Shown here one piece after another: positions 43,487 through 54,395 of a DNA stretch of 64,000 nucleotides. Within the stretch, counting starts at the first letter, position 1; each line of letters begins with the position of its first letter. A program made the position numbers and the translations under genes. The DNA comes from Triticum aestivum (Eukaryota > Streptophyta > Magnoliopsida > Poales > Poaceae). The notes beneath the pieces are model-generated. The model saw only the letters and a program-made list of their open reading frames with translations, had not been told where the DNA came from and did not search any database. The stretch covers positions 57,267,012 through 57,331,011 of the forward strand of contig NC_057812.1 in assembly GCF_018294505.1 (NCBI RefSeq). Reading direction: 5' to 3'.

Positions 43487-44002
43487 TGGGCAAACTCCTG
43501 GGATGTAAACTCTCCCCCACGGTCAGTTGTTATTGCTTTGAGTTTCTGGGCCGACTCTAGTTCATCAGCTCTCCGAATTTTCTGAAGTGCTCCTAGTGCT
43601 TCTTCTTTCCCACGTAATAATGCAATTCACATGTAACGTGAGTAGTCATCTACTACAAGCAGGAAGTACATCATCCCACCCAGGGTCTCGGGTGTGATCG
43701 GCCCACAGAGATCGCAATGGATCAACTCTAGTTGTTGAGACGCTCTGAATTTGCTTTGTACCGGGAATGGCTGACGACGTTGTTTCACAATCATACACCC
43801 ATCACAAATCTGATCTATCTGCTCCAGGTGAGGCATCCCCTCTACCATGCCATCAGCAGCCAATGACCGGAGCGAGCGAAAATTCACATGGCTGTAGCGC
43901 ATGTGCCACAGCCAAGCATCCTCCTTTGCATGTAACAATAGACTAATTGGCTCTGTTTCCTGGATGTTCAAAATGTACATCCTGTTGTGAGTGCGCTGCA
44001 CC
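43487..44002 (-). pseudogene. Integrase N-terminal half, copia element K, cut by the CACTA element
   Basis: The frame shows the zinc module (WLWHMRYSHVNFRSL, then QICDGCMIVKQRRQPFP) and the core start LIHCDLCGPITPETLGGMMY, FLLVVDDYSRYM. It ends at a stop at 43627-43629; beyond that KAITTDRGGEFTSQEFAHHC is readable in another frame. Its N-terminus joins, across the CACTA element, the protease-side frame at 57658 (RNVLARVTT to VQRTHNRMYILN). Confidence 0.85.
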
Positions 44003-44525
44003 CACTACCAGAATTTAGGCAGTTGCCGACGGGCATATCTATGCCGACGGCCCCCGTCGGCATATATGGTCTTACCCCGACAGCACAACTAAAGCCGTCG
44101 GCGTAGAAAGGCCGTCGGCATATAACCATCTATGCCGACGGGGGCCGTCGGCATAGATAAGCCGTCGGCGTTTCTCCGAATATACCGACGCGGGACGTCG
44201 GCATAGAGCAGGCCGTCGGCATATCATGTGGCCCGTCTACCCGTGCAGCGACGGCAGTTTGACGGCGTCAGGCTACGCCGACGGGCTAACGGTGGCCGTC
44301 GGCATAGCTACGCCGACGTCATCGATCCACCGCGCCACCACGTCATCGATCCGCGTCGTTCGCCGGTCCCGTGGGGTGGCATTTCTATGCCGACGGCTAG
44401 GCCGTCGGCATAGGCCTGGCCCACGTTTTTGCCACGTCATTGATCCCCGCCCTACGCCATGTCATCGATCCAGGGCTCTACCGTTCCGTGGCCGTAGCTA
44501 TGCCAACGGCTAGGCCGTAGGCATA
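44003..44525 (+). repeat. Left terminal and subterminal repeats of the large CACTA
   Basis: After the 12-bp terminal repeat there are about 15 copies, in both orientations, of TGCCGACGG or CCGTCGGCAT (for example 44038-44070, 44126-44163, 44385-44412). In En/Spm elements such subterminal motifs bind TnpA and are required for excision (family knowledge). Open frames at 44226-44513 merely read through the motifs. Confidence 0.85.
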
Positions 44526-45295
44526 GATTTCTAATAATATTTTTATATTTTTTGTATTTTCTCTTATTATTTTTTAATTTTTTCCAATACTAATTTCATT
44601 AACTTAAATGTACAAAAAACATATATCGGTTGCCCCCCACACGGGCCTTCTTCCGTCGTGTCATGGAGAGGTTAGACAGGACGGGCCGGGTACCTGTGGG
44701 GGGTAGCAATGCCGCCAGGTGTTGCGGTGGGCCCTCCTACGGTTGTGGAAACATTAGCAGGCGCAGGAACGCGGCTCCGGGGTGTGCCCCCTCCCCCCTC
44801 ACGGGCGTCGATGCCGCCGTGCCCCGGGAGGGGGGGGAACGGCCACGTCGGGCCGACGCAGAGGGAATCTTGGGGTGGGTTGTGCCGGGACTGTGTTGGG
44901 GGGTGTACCTATGGCTGGGCTATGACAACAAGGTGAAAAGGTCCACCGGTCAAACTACGTCCAGCGAAAGTCAAAGGGATAGACCCGGCGGTCGTCTATG
45001 TCAGGGTTAGACGGGACGGGGTACCTGGGGGGTAGCAATGCCGCCAGGTGTTGCGGTGGCCCTCCTACGGTTATATAAGCATGGTGGCAGGCGTAGGCAC
45101 CCGGCACGCGGCTTGTATGATGTCCCGATGCGATGCTCCGGTGGAATTGCTACCCCCCTAGGGCCCCCGTCCCGCCAAACCCTATAGTGTTTGACGACGA
45201 GATCTACCCCTTTGACTTTGCACGGATAGGCTTTGAGCAGTAGACGTATCCACCCGGTTGTCTAAGGTCAGCCAGATGTTGCACCAAAGTGTTCC
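44526..45295 (+). other. Degenerate array-like units left of the tandem array
   Basis: 44526-44620 is AT-rich. From about 44640 two loosely similar blocks (CGCCAGGTGTTGCGGTGG at 44713 and 45041) occur. At 44905-45005 lies a decayed unit of the array (CACCGGTCAAACTACGTCCA), and at about 45180-45290 an inverted partial unit (GATCTACCCCTTTGACTTTG). No gene is supported. Confidence 0.6.
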
Positions 45296-48200
45296 TATGG
45301 GCTGACCTATCGCAACCAGGTGGAAGAGTCCACCGGTCAAAGCCCGTCCGACGAAAGTCAAAGGGCTAGATCTACTGGTCAACTGGGATTTGGGGTGGCC
45401 TTCGGGGTATAGCTATGCCACCGAAACATCGCACGGGTCCCGATGCATGTGTGAAAGTGTTCTGGCATGTGTAGACGCCCGTCTTGGGGCTCCGTGGTGT
45501 GGCCCCCCTCCACGGAAGGCAGAGCAGCCGTCACTTAGAGGGGGGATGGTGCGGGTGCGGTGGAACCGGAAGGAATCTAGTGTTGGGTTGGGTCCAGACC
45601 GTGTTCGGGAATGTTCCTATGGGCTGACATATCGCAACCAGGTGGAAGAGTCCACCGGTCAAAGCCCGTCCGGCGAAAGTCAAAGGGCTAGATCTACTGG
45701 TCAACTGGGATTCGCGGTGGCCTTCGGGGTGTAGCTATGCCACCGAAACATTGCACGGGTCCCGATGCATGTGTGAAAGTGTTCTGGCATGCGTAGACGC
45801 CCGTCTTGGGGCTCCGTGGTGTGGCCCCCCTCCACGGAAGGCAGAGCAGCCGTCACTTAGAGGGGGGATGGTGCGGGTGCGATGGAACCGGAGGGAATCT
45901 AGTGTTGGGTTGGGTCCAAACCGTGTTCGGGGATGTTGCTATGGGCTGACCTATCACAACCAGGTGGAAGAGTCCACCGGTCAAAGCCCATCCGGCGAAA
46001 GTCAAAGGGCTAGATCTACTGGTCAACTAGGATTCGGGGTGGCCTTCGGGGTGTAGCTATGCCACCGAAACATCGCATGGGTCGTGATGCATGTGTGAAA
46101 GTGTTCTGGCATGCGTAGACACCCGTCTTGGGGCTTTGTGGTGTGGCCCCCCTCCACGGAAGGTAGAGCAGCCGTCAATTAGAGGGGGGGATGGTGCGTG
46201 TGCGGTGGAACCGGAGGGAATCTAGTGTTGGGTTGGGTCCAGACCATGTTCGGGGATGTTCCTATGGGCAGACCTATCGCAACCAGGTGGAAGAGTCCAC
46301 CGGTCAAAGCCCGTCCGACGAAAGTCAAAGGGCTAGATCTACTGGTCAACTGGGATTCGGGGTGGCCTTTGGGGTATAGCTATGCCACCGAAACATCGCA
46401 CGGGTGCCGATGCATGTGTGAAAGTGTTCTGGCATGTGTAGACGCCCATCTTGGGGCTCCGTGGTGTGGCCCCGCTCCACGGAAGGCAGAGCGGCCGTCA
46501 CTTAGAGGGGGGATGGTGCGGGTGTGGTGGAACCGGAGGGAATCTAGTGTTGGGTTGGGTCCAGACCGTGTTCGGGAATGTTCCTATGGGCTGACTTATC
46601 GCAACCAGGTGGAAGAGTCCACTGGTCAAAGCCCGTCCGGCGAAAGTCAAAGGGCTAGATCTACTGGTCAACTGGGATTCGCGGTGGCCTTCGGGGTGTA
46701 GCTATGCCACCGAAACATCGCACGGGTTCCGATGCATGTGTGAAAGTGTTCTGGCATGTGTAGACGCCCGTCTTGGGGCTCCGTGGTGTGGCCCCCCTCC
46801 ATGGAAGGCAGAGCAGCCGTCACTTAGAGGGGGGATGGTGCGGGTGCGGTGGAACCGAAGGGAATCTAGTGTTGGGTTGGGTCCAGACCGTGTTCGGGAA
46901 TGTTCCTATGGGCTGACTTATCGCAACCAGGTGGAAGAGTCCACCGGTCAAAGCCCGTCCGGCGAAAGTCAAAGGGCTAGATCTACTGGTCAACTGGGAT
47001 TCGTGGTGGCCTTCGGGGTGTAGCTATGCCACTGAAACATCGCACGGGTCCCGATGCATGTGTGAAAGTGTTCTGGCATGCGTAGATGCCCGTCTTGAGG
47101 CTCCGTGGTGTGACCCCCCTCCACAGAAGGCAGAGCAGCCGTCACTTAGAGGGGCGATGGTGCGGGTGCGGTGGAACCGGAGGGAATCTAGTGTTCGGTT
47201 GGGCCCAGACCGTGTTTGGGAATGTTCCTATGGGCTGACTTATCGCAACCAGGTGGAAGAGTCCACCGGTCAAAGCCCGTCCGGCGAAAGTCAAAGGGCT
47301 AGATCTACTGGTCAACTGGGATTCGCGGTGGCCTTCAGGGTGTAGCTATGCCACCAAAACATCGCACGGGTCCCGATGCATGTGTGAAAGTGTTCTGGCA
47401 TGCGTAGACGCCCGTCTTGGGGCTCCGTGGTGTGGCCCCCCTGCACGGAAGGCAGACCAGCCGTCACTTAGAGGGGGGGATGGTGAGGGTGCGATGTAAC
47501 CGGAGGGAATCTAGTGTTGGGTTGGGTCCAAACCGTGTTCGGGGATGTTGCTATGGGCTGACCTATCACAACCAGGTGGAAGAGTCCACCGGTCAAAGCC
47601 CGTCCGGTGAAAGTCAAAGGGCTAGATCTACTGGTCAACTGGGATTCGGGGTGGCCTTCGGGGTGTAGCTATGCCACCAAAACATCGCATGGGTCGCGAT
47701 GCATGTGTGAAAGTGTTCTGGCATGCGTAGACACCCATCTTGGGGCTTCGTGGTGTGGCCCCCCTCCACGGAAGGTAGAGCAACCGTTAGTTAGAGGGGG
47801 GGGGATGGTGCGGGTGCGGTGGAACCGGAGGGAATCTAGTGTTGGGTTGGGTCCAGACCGTGTTCGGGGATGTTCCTATGGGATGACATATCGCAACCAG
47901 GTGGAAGAGTCCACCGGTCAAAGCCCGTCCGGCGAAAGTCAAAGGGCTAGATCTACTGGTCAACTAGGATTCGGGGTGGCCTCCGGGTGTAGCTATGCCA
48001 CCGAAACATCGCATGGGTCGCGATGCATGTGTGAAAGTGTTGTGGCATGCGTAGACACCCGTCTTGGGGCTTCGTGGTGTGGCCCCCCTCCACGGAAGGT
48101 AGAGCAGCCATCAGTTAGAGGGGGGGATGGTGCGGGTGCGGTGGAACCGGAGGGAATCTAGTGTTGGGTTGGGTCCAGACCGTGTTCGGGGATGTTCCTA

Positions 48201-48345
48201 TGGGCTGACCTATCACAACCAGGTGGAAGAGTCCACCGGTCACAGCCCGTCCGGCGAAAGTCAAAGGGCTAGATCTACTGGTCAACTGGGATTCGGGGCG
48301 GCCTTCGGGGTGTAGCTATGCCACCGAAACATCGCAGGGGGATGG
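45296..48345 (+). repeat. Ten-copy tandem array, unit about 322 bp, within the large CACTA
   Basis: The anchor GGGCTGAC...ATCGCAACCAGG recurs at 45301, 45623, 45945, 46268, 46590, 46912, 47234, 47557, 47882 and 48204, spacing 322-325 bp. Units are highly similar and each contains GTCAAAGGGCTAGATCTACT and CCTCCACGGAAGGCAGAGC. The repeated open frames (up to 184 residues) change frame between units because 322 is not a multiple of 3, so they are not genes. Variants show a five-unit higher-order duplication: units 3-4 pair with units 8-9. Confidence 0.92.
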
Positions 48346-48609
48346 TGCGGGTGCGATGGAACCTGATGGTGTGGTGGCATGTCCGAAGAGGCGGGACGCG
48401 TGTCCGGGGTGTGCCCCCCTCACGGACGGCTCCGCCGCCGGCGACCCCACGCGTCCGTTTCCCCCCTCCAGGTGCGGGGTACCGGGTCCCATACAGACGG
48501 TAAACTAAGAATCTAAAAATGTAATAATTGAATTAGTGAACTATTTAAACAGGTCTAATTGCTTTTCCCTCGGCGAGGTGGGACTATTTTTTTAAAAAAA
48601 AAGTAGTTG
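48346..48609 (+). other. Spacer after the array, no feature
   Basis: GC-rich sequence (GCGGGACGCGTGTCCGGGGT) similar to 44760-44830 is followed by AT-rich sequence with an A-run (48587-48601). No gene or motif cluster is seen. Confidence 0.5.
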
Positions 48610-48770
48610 CCATCTATGCCTACGGCATAGCCGTCGGCATAGGCCTCCTCCCTATGCCGACGGCCTGGCCGTCGGCATAGAGCCACCCTTATCCACTCAA
48701 TGGCCCTCTCGCTGTCAGGTGGGACCACTCCTATGCCGATGGCCTGGCCGTCGGCATAGGGCCACCTTAT
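48610..48770 (+). repeat. Internal cluster of CACTA subterminal motifs
   Basis: Six or more copies of TGCCGACGGC / GCCGTCGGCATA occur as inverted pairs (48617-48642, 48654-48680, 48733-48760). This duplicates the subterminal motif set 4.6 kb inside the element. It sits just upstream of the GC-rich region that precedes the transposase genes, so it may be part of the promoter bound by TnpA. Confidence 0.75.
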
Positions 48771-49145
48771 CCTCGTCACCCCAGCCCTCCTCCTCCACTC
48801 GTTTCTCTCCTTGCACCCAACCTCTCCTCGACACCCAACCGCCGCCGCCACCCTCTCCACGCCGTCGACGCCCCCCTAGCCGCTCACCCCGCCCCGGCCG
48901 ACGCCCCGCCCCGCCCCGACTTCGTCTCTGCCCCGGCCGACGCCCCGCCCCGCCCTCGTCTCCGCCTTGGCCGACGCCCCTCCTTGCCCTGAGCTCGTCC
49001 CCGCCCCGACCTCGTCTCCGCCCCGGCCGACGCCCCCGCCCCGGCTCGACCTCGTCCCCACCCTGGCCGCCGCCCCGCCCCGACCTCGTCCCCGCCCAAT
49101 GCAGCCACCCCGCCGCCGCCTCGACCTCCTCTCCGTTAGGTCCGG
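48771..49145 (+). promoter_or_regulatory. GC-rich putative 5' region of the CACTA transcription unit
   Basis: The strand is dominated by CGCCCCGCCC / CCGACGCCCC runs. Long frames in all registers (proline/arginine-rich on plus, glycine-rich on minus) come from the composition. It is the only GC island before the transposase genes and probably acts as 5' leader or first exon. A splice-donor-like site is not certain. Confidence 0.4.
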
Positions 49146-50224
49146 CTCCCTCCCCAGATTTTTTTTGTTTTTTCATGATTTTGCAGAGGATAAGAGGGCT
49201 AAATGTGATAGTTGATAGATGATAGATGATAGATGATTGGTAGATGATGATGATGATAGATGATAGATGATTGGTAGATGATGATGTTGATGATAGATGA
49301 TGGTGTTTTTTTATGCTTCGATAATTTTTAGATGATGATGATGTTTTTTTATGATTCGATGATTGTTAGACGATGATGATGATATTGTGATGTTCTATGA
49401 GTTGTGATGTTCTAATTTATCTTGCTACTGTTTTTAGGTGGATGGATGTATGGATAATTTTTTCTTAGATGGATTCATGGATGTTGTTAGAATCATAGAT
49501 GGTGGATGGATGGAATGTCGGTGAATTTTTTTAGAAACTTTGTTTGTCATATATTTTTAGGTGGATGGATGTATGGATAAATTTTTCTTAGATGGATGCA
49601 TGGATGTTGTTAGAATCATAGATGGATTCCGGTGTGATTCTGTTTTGTTTGTCATATATTTAATGTTAGGTCATGTTGACGAATGTATGTGGTAAAGTTA
49701 ATGATAGATGAATGGATGGATGGATGTTGGACAAAATTTGACACTTGACTGAGATGTGATGATCTTGTTATTTTTTTGATACTCATAATGATCTTGATAA
49801 AATAATTGAAGACAAAATTTTGAGACTTTCTAAGATGTGATGATCTTGCTAAAAAATGATACTCATGATGATGTTGCTAAAAAAATAGAAGACAAAAGTT
49901 TGACACTTTACTGAGATGTGATGATCTAAGTTGTTCTTTCGGTGGAATTTGCAGGCTTTGTGGTGTCGCATTTCATCGGAGTGACCGTTGTATGACGCGT
50001 TGGTCCCCCTGAGCATCCCTCTGCTGTTCGACTACTTCCTCTACAGCCGAGGGTGAGCTACAAGTCCACCCCCTCCATTTTTTCATATCACTAGATTTCA
50101 TTCTCAAGTCAACTGACGTAACCTAGGCGTCTCCCGTCCGAAAGGGTTGCATGGATAAATATGCATTCAATTTCATATTTATCACCGCAGCTCTTTCGGA
50201 TTGTCCAGCGTTTTCCACGGACAG
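49146..50224 (+). other. AT-rich leader/intron before the transposase, with minisatellite
   Basis: At 49208-49300 GATAGATGATTGGTAGATGATGAT-type repeats occur, then repeated GGATGGATGTATGGATAA blocks (49440 and 49560) and similar GATGTGATGATCTTG blocks (49750-49930). It is likely intron or UTR sequence of the CACTA transcription unit. A small nested hairpin is at 50137-50200 (TCCGAAAG...CTTTCGGA and ATAAATATG...CATATTTAT). Confidence 0.45.
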
Positions 50225-50431
50225 CCCGAGGATGTGTAGATTGGGTATGTTCTCCATGTTCTACCCCGTTCCGAGACAGGATTTCAGCGGCGCCTCCCCA
50301 TTGTTCTCCGGAGCACATTCTCTCGGCTATTCGCCGAGACGTGTATCTGGAGAACAGCGGGGAGGTGCTGCCGAAATTTTGTCTCAGAACGTGGTAAAAT
50401 GGAGAACGCACTCAATCTACACATCCTCGGG
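50225..50431 (+). other. Long imperfect hairpin upstream of the transposase (candidate small-RNA precursor)
   Basis: Left arm 50225-50327 and right arm 50333-50431 are complementary over about 100 bases with a 5-base loop TATTC. The stem base is perfect over 19 bases (CCCGAGGATGTGTAGATTG) and the loop end over 7 (TCTCGGC/GCCGAGA). Remaining mismatches are mostly transitions, many of which would be G-U pairs in RNA. It lies about 130 bases before the transposase ATG. Plant MIRNA and hairpin-siRNA precursors have this form, and rice miR820 comes from a CACTA element (established). Expression is not shown. Confidence 0.55.
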
Positions 50432-50558
50432 TGGGATTAGGACCCATCTTTACCTATTAGAGATGTAGGTGGATTAAACGCGGTAGAAACTGAAAATTTC
50501 ATGCCATTAATTTAAGTGAATCCTTAATTATGTTGTGTGGGTTGCAAAAAAGCAGAGG

Positions 50559-53500
50559 ATGGCAGATAATCAGTGGATGTACAGTGGTTTTATCCATCGG
50601 AATCGAGTAACATCAGAGTGGATCGCGAAAACCGATGTGTATTTGAAGGAGATATTCCGTCGTCCAATGAGAATTATCCCACCATGCCCCTGTGCGAGAT
50701 GTGCCAGACGTCACCGTAGAAAGCAGACGGACATGAGTGAGCACCTTCGCACGCACAGATATATGCCAAACTTTGACATGTCGCCGATAAACATAGCCGA
50801 GCAGGACCGTGGTAGAGAGGAGGTGATGCGACAACGCATCGATGGATATGATGACGACGGGGTCAGGGACATGCTAGATGATGTCATTGTTGCAGAAACG
50901 GCAAATGCGACACCTTCAGAGAATGAACCGGAGGAGCCGGAGGCAACCGCAAAGGCTTTCTTGGAGGTCTTGGCCTCATCGAAGAAACCTCTTTATGCGG
51001 GTGCGAAAATATCTCAGCTGGATGCCATCTCGCAACTGATTGCAGTCAAGGCTGAGTACGGCTGTAGCCAGAAATGCTTCGAAGCATTCCTGGAAGTATG
51101 GGCTAACAGCCTCCCTGAGGGTCATGAACTGCCGAAAAGCATGTACGATACAAAGAAAATCATGGAGGCACTCTCTATGGATTATGAGAAAATAGATGTT
51201 TGCCCGAAGAATTGCCTTTTGTTTAGGCACGAGTATGGGGATGACAAGTACTGTAGGAAGTGTGGTTCGTCTCGGTACATTGAGGTGGTCGGTGAGGATG
51301 GTGAGAAAAAGCAGCTAACCATCCCCGTTAAGGTTCTTCGATATCTTGATTTTATAAAAAGACTGCAGCGCCTTTTCATCACGAAGGAGTCTGCCAAAAT
51401 GATGAAGTGGCACAAGGAAGGTATAAGGTACAATCCAAAAAAAATCATACATCCATCGGGAGGGGAAGCATGGAAGTCATTCAATGAAGAATACCCCAAG
51501 GAAGTAGCCGAGGATGGGAATGTCAGAATAGCCATATCAGGTGATGGGTTGAATCCATATGGTATGTCGTCCAATCCATACAGCTGCTGGCCTGTGTTTG
51601 TAATTCCGCTCAATCTTCCTCCCGGTGCCCTAATGCAACGGAAGACCATGTTCTTGTCGCTCATCATTCCGGGGCCTGACTACCCGGGGAAGAAATTGTG
51701 TGTGTTTATGCAGCCGCTTGTGGATGCTTTGCACCATTCTTGGTACTTTCCGAGGTTGACATACGACCGGGATCTGCAGAGAAATTTCTTGATGAAAGTT
51801 TGGTTGCACTATTGCATGCATGACTTTCCCGGCTATGCTCTATTCTGCGGATGGTGTACAAGTGGTAAGATGCCATGCCCAGTGTGCATGTAGGCTCTGC
51901 GAATGATTTGGCTGAGTAAGGGTGGCAAGTATGTAGCCTTTGACCTGCATCGACAGTTCCTCCCTCCAGACCATCCAGACAGGGAAGACAAGAAGAACTT
52001 CACGAAAGGCCGGGTTGTTCATGAAGTAACCGAGATTCCAACATTTTCGGGGGCAGATGTTCTTGCTCAGCTAAAAGCTCTCAAGCCTAAAGTCAAAGGC
52101 AAAGGCAAAGCCAAAGCCAAAGGCTTCGAGGGATATGGTGAGATGCACAACTGGACGCACATTACCCCCTTCTCGCAGCTTCCCTATCTCAAGGACCTCA
52201 AACTTCCTTACAATATTGATGTGATGCACATCGAAAAGAATGTGGCAGAGTCACTTTTCCACACGATCCTCAACATTCCTGATAAGACGAAGGATAACGT
52301 AAAAGCTAGAGCCGATCAACAGAGAATTTGTGATAGACCACGCCTGAACATGAAGCCTCCCACAGGCGGTCGAAAAAACTGGTTCAAGCCAGATGCTGAC
52401 TTTGTCCTTAAACCGCTAGAAAAAAAAGAAGTACTTATCTGGCTGAAACAAATTTTGATGTTCACCAATGGTTATGCATCTAATATAAGTAAGGGAGTCA
52501 ATATTTCAACGGGCAAAGTGACTGGCCTGAAGAGTCATGACTACCATGTATGGATTGAGCGGATAATGCCGGTGATGGTTCGAGGCTATGTCCCCAAGCA
52601 TGTCTGGCGGGTGCTTGCCGAGCTTAGCCATTTCTTCCGCACGCTCTGTGCTAAAGAAGTAAGTAAAGAGGTGATTGAAAAATTGCATAAGAAGGCACCG
52701 GAGTTGATAGTCAAGCTAGAGAAGATCTTTCCGCCAGGCTTCTTTACTCCGATGACACATCTCATTCTACACCTCGCGAACGAGGTATTGTTGGGGGGCC
52801 CTGTGCAAAATCGCTGGCAGTACGGCCCTGAGAGGCAGAACAAGCATCTCCGACGGAAATGTGGAAACAAAGCTAAGATTGAAGCTTCCATAGATGAGGC
52901 AGTTATCCTAGAGGAGGTGTCAGACCTCAGGACATCATACTATCCAGACCACGTTCCCCATCTGCATAACAAGGTGCCTCGATACAATATAGAAGGTGCC
53001 TCGATCTATTCAACCCGCAAGGTGGGAGGGCTGGGGCCTCGAAATCTTATAACATGCCACGACAAGAGTGGGAGGACCTCATGTTCTATATCTTGCACAA
53101 CATCAAGGAAGTTGAGGAAGTGTGGATGTGGTAATACCACTACACCATTCCTTTATGTCTTCCACATCATCATGTTTCATGTTCACTTAGTCCCGGTCTA
53201 ACACCGCTTATCTTTTTTTAGTGATTTCATTCAAGAGGAATGGACGGGAGTGAACCCTCCTACTGAGGCGGAGGCACTTACTCTTCTCCGTCATGGAAAC
53301 CCTGGACGTAAAAATTTTGTTGCTTGGTTCATGGAGAAAGTAATTTTCCACACTCCCCTATTAAATACCTACTTCAACATTTACTAGTTAACTGAACTAA
53401 TGCATGCAACAATTTCCATTATACTTGTAGGGAAAAGATCTGAACATATCTATGGATGATGAATTGAGATGGGTTTCCATGGGTTTTGACCCTGCCGTCA

Positions 53501-53979
53501 TGACATGTAAAAAGTATGATGTGAATGGGTATCGCTTCCATACAGAGGAGCACCAAAACAACCGCCCCGATCCAAAAGCTATAAATACTGGAGTGTACAC
53601 CCCCGGTCAAAATTCAGTAGACTACTACGGAAGGGTACAAAATATATACGAGGTTAAATTCCGCCAGGGGCGTGAGACCCTAAGTCTGCCTGTGTTCAAA
53701 TGCCGATGGTTCGATCCGCGGGAGGGGGTAAAACATACGCCTTCCATTGGTTTGGTCGAAGTTAAACCATCAACCGTTTATGACGGAGCCGATCTCTTCA
53801 TTGCGGCTACCCAAGCTACACAAGTATATTATCTGCCTTACCCATGCCAGAGAGTGTATCTAAAGGGTTGGGAAGTTGTGTTCAAGGTGTCGCCACATGG
53901 TAAGCTACCAGACCCGAATGAAGACGATTACTACAACATTAACCCCATGACATACGAGGGAGTGTTCTATAAAGAGTAA
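50559..53979 (+). pseudogene. TNP2-type CACTA transposase (TnpD homolog), broken
   Basis: The start ATG at 50559 (MADNQWMYSGFIHRNRVTSE) opens the transposase-associated N-terminal domain with its zinc-like IPPCPCARC. The tnp2 domain follows (LLFRHEYGDDKYCRKCGSSR, RIAISGDGLNPYGMSSNPYS, PGPDYPGKKLCVFMQPLVDA). A TAG at 51891-51893 then interrupts where relatives have Glu. In the same frame, from 51894, ALRMIWLSKGGKYVAFDLHR, HNWTHITPFSQLPYLKDLKL and NIDVMHIEKNVAESLF complete tnp2, and 52500-52990 is DUF4218-like. A frameshift lies near 53040. Introns (about 53130-53219 and 53340-53432) precede the DUF4216-like C-terminus (53452-53979). The enzyme cuts CACTA termini; this copy should be inactive. 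Confidence 0.9.
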
Positions 53980-54249
53980 CCTGATGATGATGATGATGAT
54001 GTGGTTAGAAACGATGACGCTAGACCATTGGGTGATGATGATGTGGACCCAAACGTTGACGATGCACGGAATGATGGTGAGACCATTGTCAATGAAAATG
54101 ACATACTTATGCTAGAAAAGTTAAACGAAGACGCTGACGACGAGGAAGAGCCTCCACCTCCGTCGGACAACGAAGATGATATGATTGATAGTGATGATGA
54201 GACGGACCGAGAAAGAGGTTACAACAGTGATGATTCATATGGGTTCTAG
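53980..54249 (+). pseudogene. Acidic C-terminal tail of the CACTA transposase after an in-frame stop
   Basis: Directly after TAA at 53977-53979 the same frame stays open for an acidic tail starting PDDDDDDVVRNDDARPLGDD and ending NSDDSYGF at TAG 54247-54249. Related transposases carry a similar acidic end, so the TAA is probably a nonsense mutation rather than the true terminus. Confidence 0.6.
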
Positions 54250-54395
54250 CAGATGTACGTTTCAAGTATTTTTTTCTATAGTTTAGGAATATGCCTTTTT
54301 ATGCATTTTTATTAATGTGTTTATTATCATGCCTTTTCCTTCATTTCATTAATTTACTAATTGCTTTTTCTCTTTTCAATGCAGGTTCGTGGAAC

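Noticed and set aside
45390..48315. Repeated plus-strand ORFs of 60-184 residues
   Set aside because: They lie in the 322-bp tandem units, the unit is not a multiple of 3, frames jump between copies and there is no domain; they are read-through of a repeat.
45296..48345. CRISPR-like or centromeric satellite array
   Set aside because: Units are long, contiguous and without spacers, and the array sits inside CACTA ends; a plant genome context rules out CRISPR.
48719..49222. Proline/arginine-rich ORF (and glycine-rich minus frames)
   Set aside because: Open in nearly all frames because of GC-rich low complexity; no homology signal.
50151..50468. Three overlapping ORFs of 78-105 residues upstream of the transposase
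   Set aside because: They are readings through the two arms of the long hairpin; the palindrome explains open frames on both strands.
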